Assembly (NCBI RefSeq): GCF_000447755.1
Contig: NZ_AUNE01000017.1
Coordinates: 1 to 33,201 of the forward strand
From: Bacteriovorax sp. BSW11_IV
Lineage (GTDB): Bacteria > Bdellovibrionota > Bacteriovoracia > Bacteriovoracales > Bacteriovoracaceae
Reading direction: 5' to 3'
DNA length: 33,201 nt
Both the position numbers and the translations under genes were made by a program. Below are positions 31,188 through 33,201 of the stretch, piece by piece (within the stretch, counting starts at the first letter, position 1; each line of letters begins with the position of its first letter). Below the pieces are notes generated by a model. The model made no database searches and was not told where the DNA came from. It saw nothing but the letters and a program-made list of their open reading frames with translations.

Positions 31188-32912
31188 ATGGCAAACACTT
31201 TTACGACTCCAAAATGGATGCAAGGTTACGATGTAGTAATCGGAGAGGATGTAGAAACTCAAGAATCTACAGAGTTCTCGAAACTACTAGCGGAAACAGC
31301 AGACAGAAACTTTACTGAAGGTGAAGTTTTCAAAGGTAAGGTAATCACTATTGGACAAGATTTCGTTATGATCGACATCGGTTATAAGCAAGAAGGTCTT
31401 GTTTCAGTTAAGGAATTCCTAAACTTTGATGGAACTCTAAAAATCAAAGAAGGCGAAGAAATCGAAGTTTACCTAGAGAAACTAGAATCACGTCTTGGTA
31501 ACCTTGTTCTTTCTAAAGACAAGGCTGAAATTCTTAAAGCTTGGGACAAAATTTCTGAAGCTTGTGAGAAAGGAACTCCAGTTATCGGTACTGTTGTTGC
31601 TAAAGTTAAAGGTGGTCTATCGGTTGATATCGGTGTTAAGGCTTTCCTTCCAGGTTCACAAATCGATCTTAGACCAACAAGATACCTTGATAAGTACATC
31701 GGTAAAAAGATGGAATTCAAAGTTATCAAGTTCAATAAGAAAAGAGGTAACATCGTTCTTTCTAGAAGAGCAATTCTTCAGGAAGAGAGAGGTAAGCTAA
31801 GAGGCGAAATCCTTTCTCAAATCCAAGAAGGTATGATCGTTAAAGGTATCGTTAAAAACATCACAGATTACGGTGCATTCATCGATCTTGGTGGTATTGA
31901 CGGTCTACTTCACATTACAGATATGTCATGGGGACGCGTTAAGCACCCATCTAACCTTCTTAACATCGGTGATGAAATTGAAGTTAAGATCCTTAAGTTT
32001 GACTCTGATAAAGAAAGAGTTTCTCTTGGTCTTAAGCAAGTTCAGCCAAACCCATGGGAAAAGGCTAAAGAAAAATATACTGCTGGTACACTTGTTAAAG
32101 GTGAAATCGTTTCTGTTAAAGATTACGGTGTATTCATCGAACTTGACGATGGTATCGAAGGTCTTATCCACGTTTCTGAAATGTCTTGGACAGGAAAAAT
32201 CAAAAACCCTGCTAAGCACTTCAACGCTGGTGAAGCAATTGAAGCTCAAGTACTTGACGTTGATGTTGAGAACAAGAGAATTTCTCTTGGACTTAAGCAA
32301 CTTCAACCGAACCCATGGACAGCTATCGAAGCTAAGTATCCAGTAGGTTCAAAAGCAAAAGGTAAAGTTAAGTCTATCGTTGAATTCGGTATGTTCATCG
32401 ACCTAGGTGAGGAAGTAGATGCTCTAATCCACGTTTCTGACCTTTCTTGGACGAAGAAAAACGTTAACATCAACGAAGAATACAAAGAAGGACAAGAAGT
32501 AGAAGCAATGGTTCTATCTGTAGATAAAGACAATGCTAAATTCTGTCTTGGTATTAAACAACTTCAAGAAGATCCATGGAAGAAAATTGAAACAAGACTT
32601 CCAGTTGGAACTCTAGTTGAAGCTGAAGCTGTACGTGTTACTGATTTCGGTGTTTTCGTTGAGCTTGAAACAGGAATTGAAGGTCTAATTCACATTTCTG
32701 AACTTTCTGAAGAGAGAGTTGAAAAGCCAGAAGACGTTGTTAAAAAAGGTGACGCTGTAAAAGCAATGGTAATTTCAATTGATAAAGATGCTAAGAAAAT
32801 TGCTCTTTCAATTAAAGCTGCTGCTTCTGCTGCTAACAATGGTTCTTTCTCACAAGAGCCAATCAAGACTGCTACTCTAGCTGACAAACTAAAAGGTTTC
32901 TCAGTTGAGTAA
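31188..32912 (+). CDS. rpsA: Ribosomal protein S1
   Basis: 574 residues with six S1 RNA-binding domains, starting at about residues 41, 125, 215, 300, 386 and 473. S1 helps load mRNA on the 30S ribosome. The last four domains are regular, each with a YGAFIDLGG-, YGVFIEL-, FGMFIDLG- or FGVFVEL-type strand and a closing LGLKQ(V/L)QPNPW-like segment. The first two are more divergent, as in E. coli S1, where they bind the ribosome. Codon use is strongly biased toward a few codons, as expected for a highly expressed gene, and GGCC is absent from it though common in neighbours. Confidence 0.97.
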   Translation: MANTFTTPKWMQGYDVVIGEDVETQESTEFSKLLAETADRNFTEGEVFKGKVITIGQDFVMIDIGYKQEGLVSVKEFLNFDGTLKIKEGEEIEVYLEKLESRLGNLVLSKDKAEILKAWDKISEACEKGTPVIGTVVAKVKGGLSVDIGVKAFLPGSQIDLRPTRYLDKYIGKKMEFKVIKFNKKRGNIVLSRRAILQEERGKLRGEILSQIQEGMIVKGIVKNITDYGAFIDLGGIDGLLHITDMSWGRVKHPSNLLNIGDEIEVKILKFDSDKERVSLGLKQVQPNPWEKAKEKYTAGTLVKGEIVSVKDYGVFIELDDGIEGLIHVSEMSWTGKIKNPAKHFNAGEAIEAQVLDVDVENKRISLGLKQLQPNPWTAIEAKYPVGSKAKGKVKSIVEFGMFIDLGEEVDALIHVSDLSWTKKNVNINEEYKEGQEVEAMVLSVDKDNAKFCLGIKQLQEDPWKKIETRLPVGTLVEAEAVRVTDFGVFVELETGIEGLIHISELSEERVEKPEDVVKKGDAVKAMVISIDKDAKKIALSIKAAASAANNGSFSQEPIKTATLADKLKGFSVE

Positions 32913-32943
32913 TCAGACTTACAAGTCTTAATTCAAAAAACGG

Positions 32944-32970
32944 AAGGCCTCCCTTATGGGAGGCCTTTTT
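32944..32970 (+). terminator. Intrinsic terminator of rpsA
   Basis: aaggcctccc (32944-32953) and gggaggcctt (32958-32967) form a perfect 10-bp stem with a four-base loop, followed by TTT (five Ts in a row counting the stem end). It lies 31 bases after the rpsA stop. Confidence 0.9.
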
Positions 32971-33065
32971 GTATGTAATAAAAATCTCTTTCTTACATCT
33001 ACTTACATGCCCATGAAATAATTACAACTTCAACTGACGAAATTCAGTCTTTCGTAGATATTAAT

Positions 33066-33088
33066 TTCACATTCGCAAATGTTGTGAA
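33066..33088. repeat. Nested inverted repeat before the last gene
   Basis: ttcaca (33066-33071) and tgtgaa (33083-33088) are inverted, with a nested acatt/aatgt pair around cgca. It lies about 20 bases before the start codon of the downstream gene and could be an operator. The downstream promoter itself was not resolved. Confidence 0.3.
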
Positions 33089-33109
33089 AGGTCTTCTGGG
33101 GAGGGGATA

Positions 33110-33201
33110 ATGTTGAAGTTGGTTGGAGCAGGTTTATTAGGTTTAAGTCTCTTAACAAATGCCTATGCAGATAAAGTTGTTTACGGCGAAGATGATCGTT
33201 A
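33110..33201 (+). CDS. Exported protein, N-terminal fragment (cut by window end)
   Basis: Only 30 codons are visible. The ATG has a strong ribosome-binding site (GGGGAGGGG) just before it. The first 20 residues are a clear signal peptide (LVGAGLLGLSLLTNAYA, cleavage after AYA), followed by DKVVYGEDDR. This start of a mature protein is reminiscent of the N-terminal strand of some secreted trypsin-like proteases, but too little is present to assign a family. Confidence 0.75.
   Translation, partial: MLKLVGAGLLGLSLLTNAYADKVVYGEDDR

Noticed and set aside
32915-32930. Small agact/agtct stem just after rpsA
   Set aside because: Only five A/T-rich pairs; the real terminator is at 32944-32970.
1-33201. 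tRNA, rRNA, CRISPR, insertion sequence or prophage elements
   Set aside because: No tandem spaced repeats, transposase-like proteins, integrase genes or cloverleaf-type sequences were seen on either strand.

Overview
The window is AT-rich and carries ordinary housekeeping and motility genes of a Gram-negative, flagellated bacterium with an outer membrane and lipid A. The gene order, the AT-rich composition and the protein style suggest the Bdellovibrionota (Bacteriovorax/Halobacteriovorax-like predators) or a near relative. This placement is inference from gene content; no 16S gene is present.

Region 1 (1-14439, + strand). The tail of a LysR-type regulator comes first. A long flagellar run follows: fliL, fliM, fliN, fliO, fliP, fliQ, fliR, flhB, flhA, flhF, flhG and a FliA-type sigma factor. 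It encodes the C-ring switch, the export gate, the flagellar placement/number pair and the late-gene sigma factor. It begins behind a strong sigma70-like promoter and ends at an intrinsic terminator. A membrane protein with a chemoreceptor-like layout but no visible receptor signalling tip follows as its own unit. The most unusual gene is flhF: its SRP-GTPase fold can be followed to the end, but all five nucleotide-binding motifs are altered.

Region 2 (14441-16605, - strand). A PilZ-domain protein (predicted c-di-GMP binding), coaE and mazG run leftward. They converge on the receptor-like gene at a shared terminator.

Region 3 (16664-31024, + strand). ybeY and prfB (with its programmed +1 frameshift) lead into an envelope cluster: a LolC/E permease, lolD, bamA, skp/ompH, lpxD, fabZ, lpxA, a Gfo/Idh/MocA oxidoreductase, lpxB, lpxK, a DUF3108 protein and a glycosyltransferase. 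Together these export lipoproteins, insert outer-membrane proteins and make lipid A. The oxidoreductase between lpxA and lpxB raises the possibility of a diamino-sugar lipid A.

Region 4 (31025-33201). rpsA has a structured leader and a strong terminator. It is followed by the first 30 codons of a secreted protein cut by the window edge.

Several perfect hairpins sit exactly at gene junctions. In two of them (fliO and fliA) the stop codon lies in the loop. No tRNA, rRNA, CRISPR array, insertion sequence or prophage was seen, and the only gene-free stretches are shorter than 300 bases.
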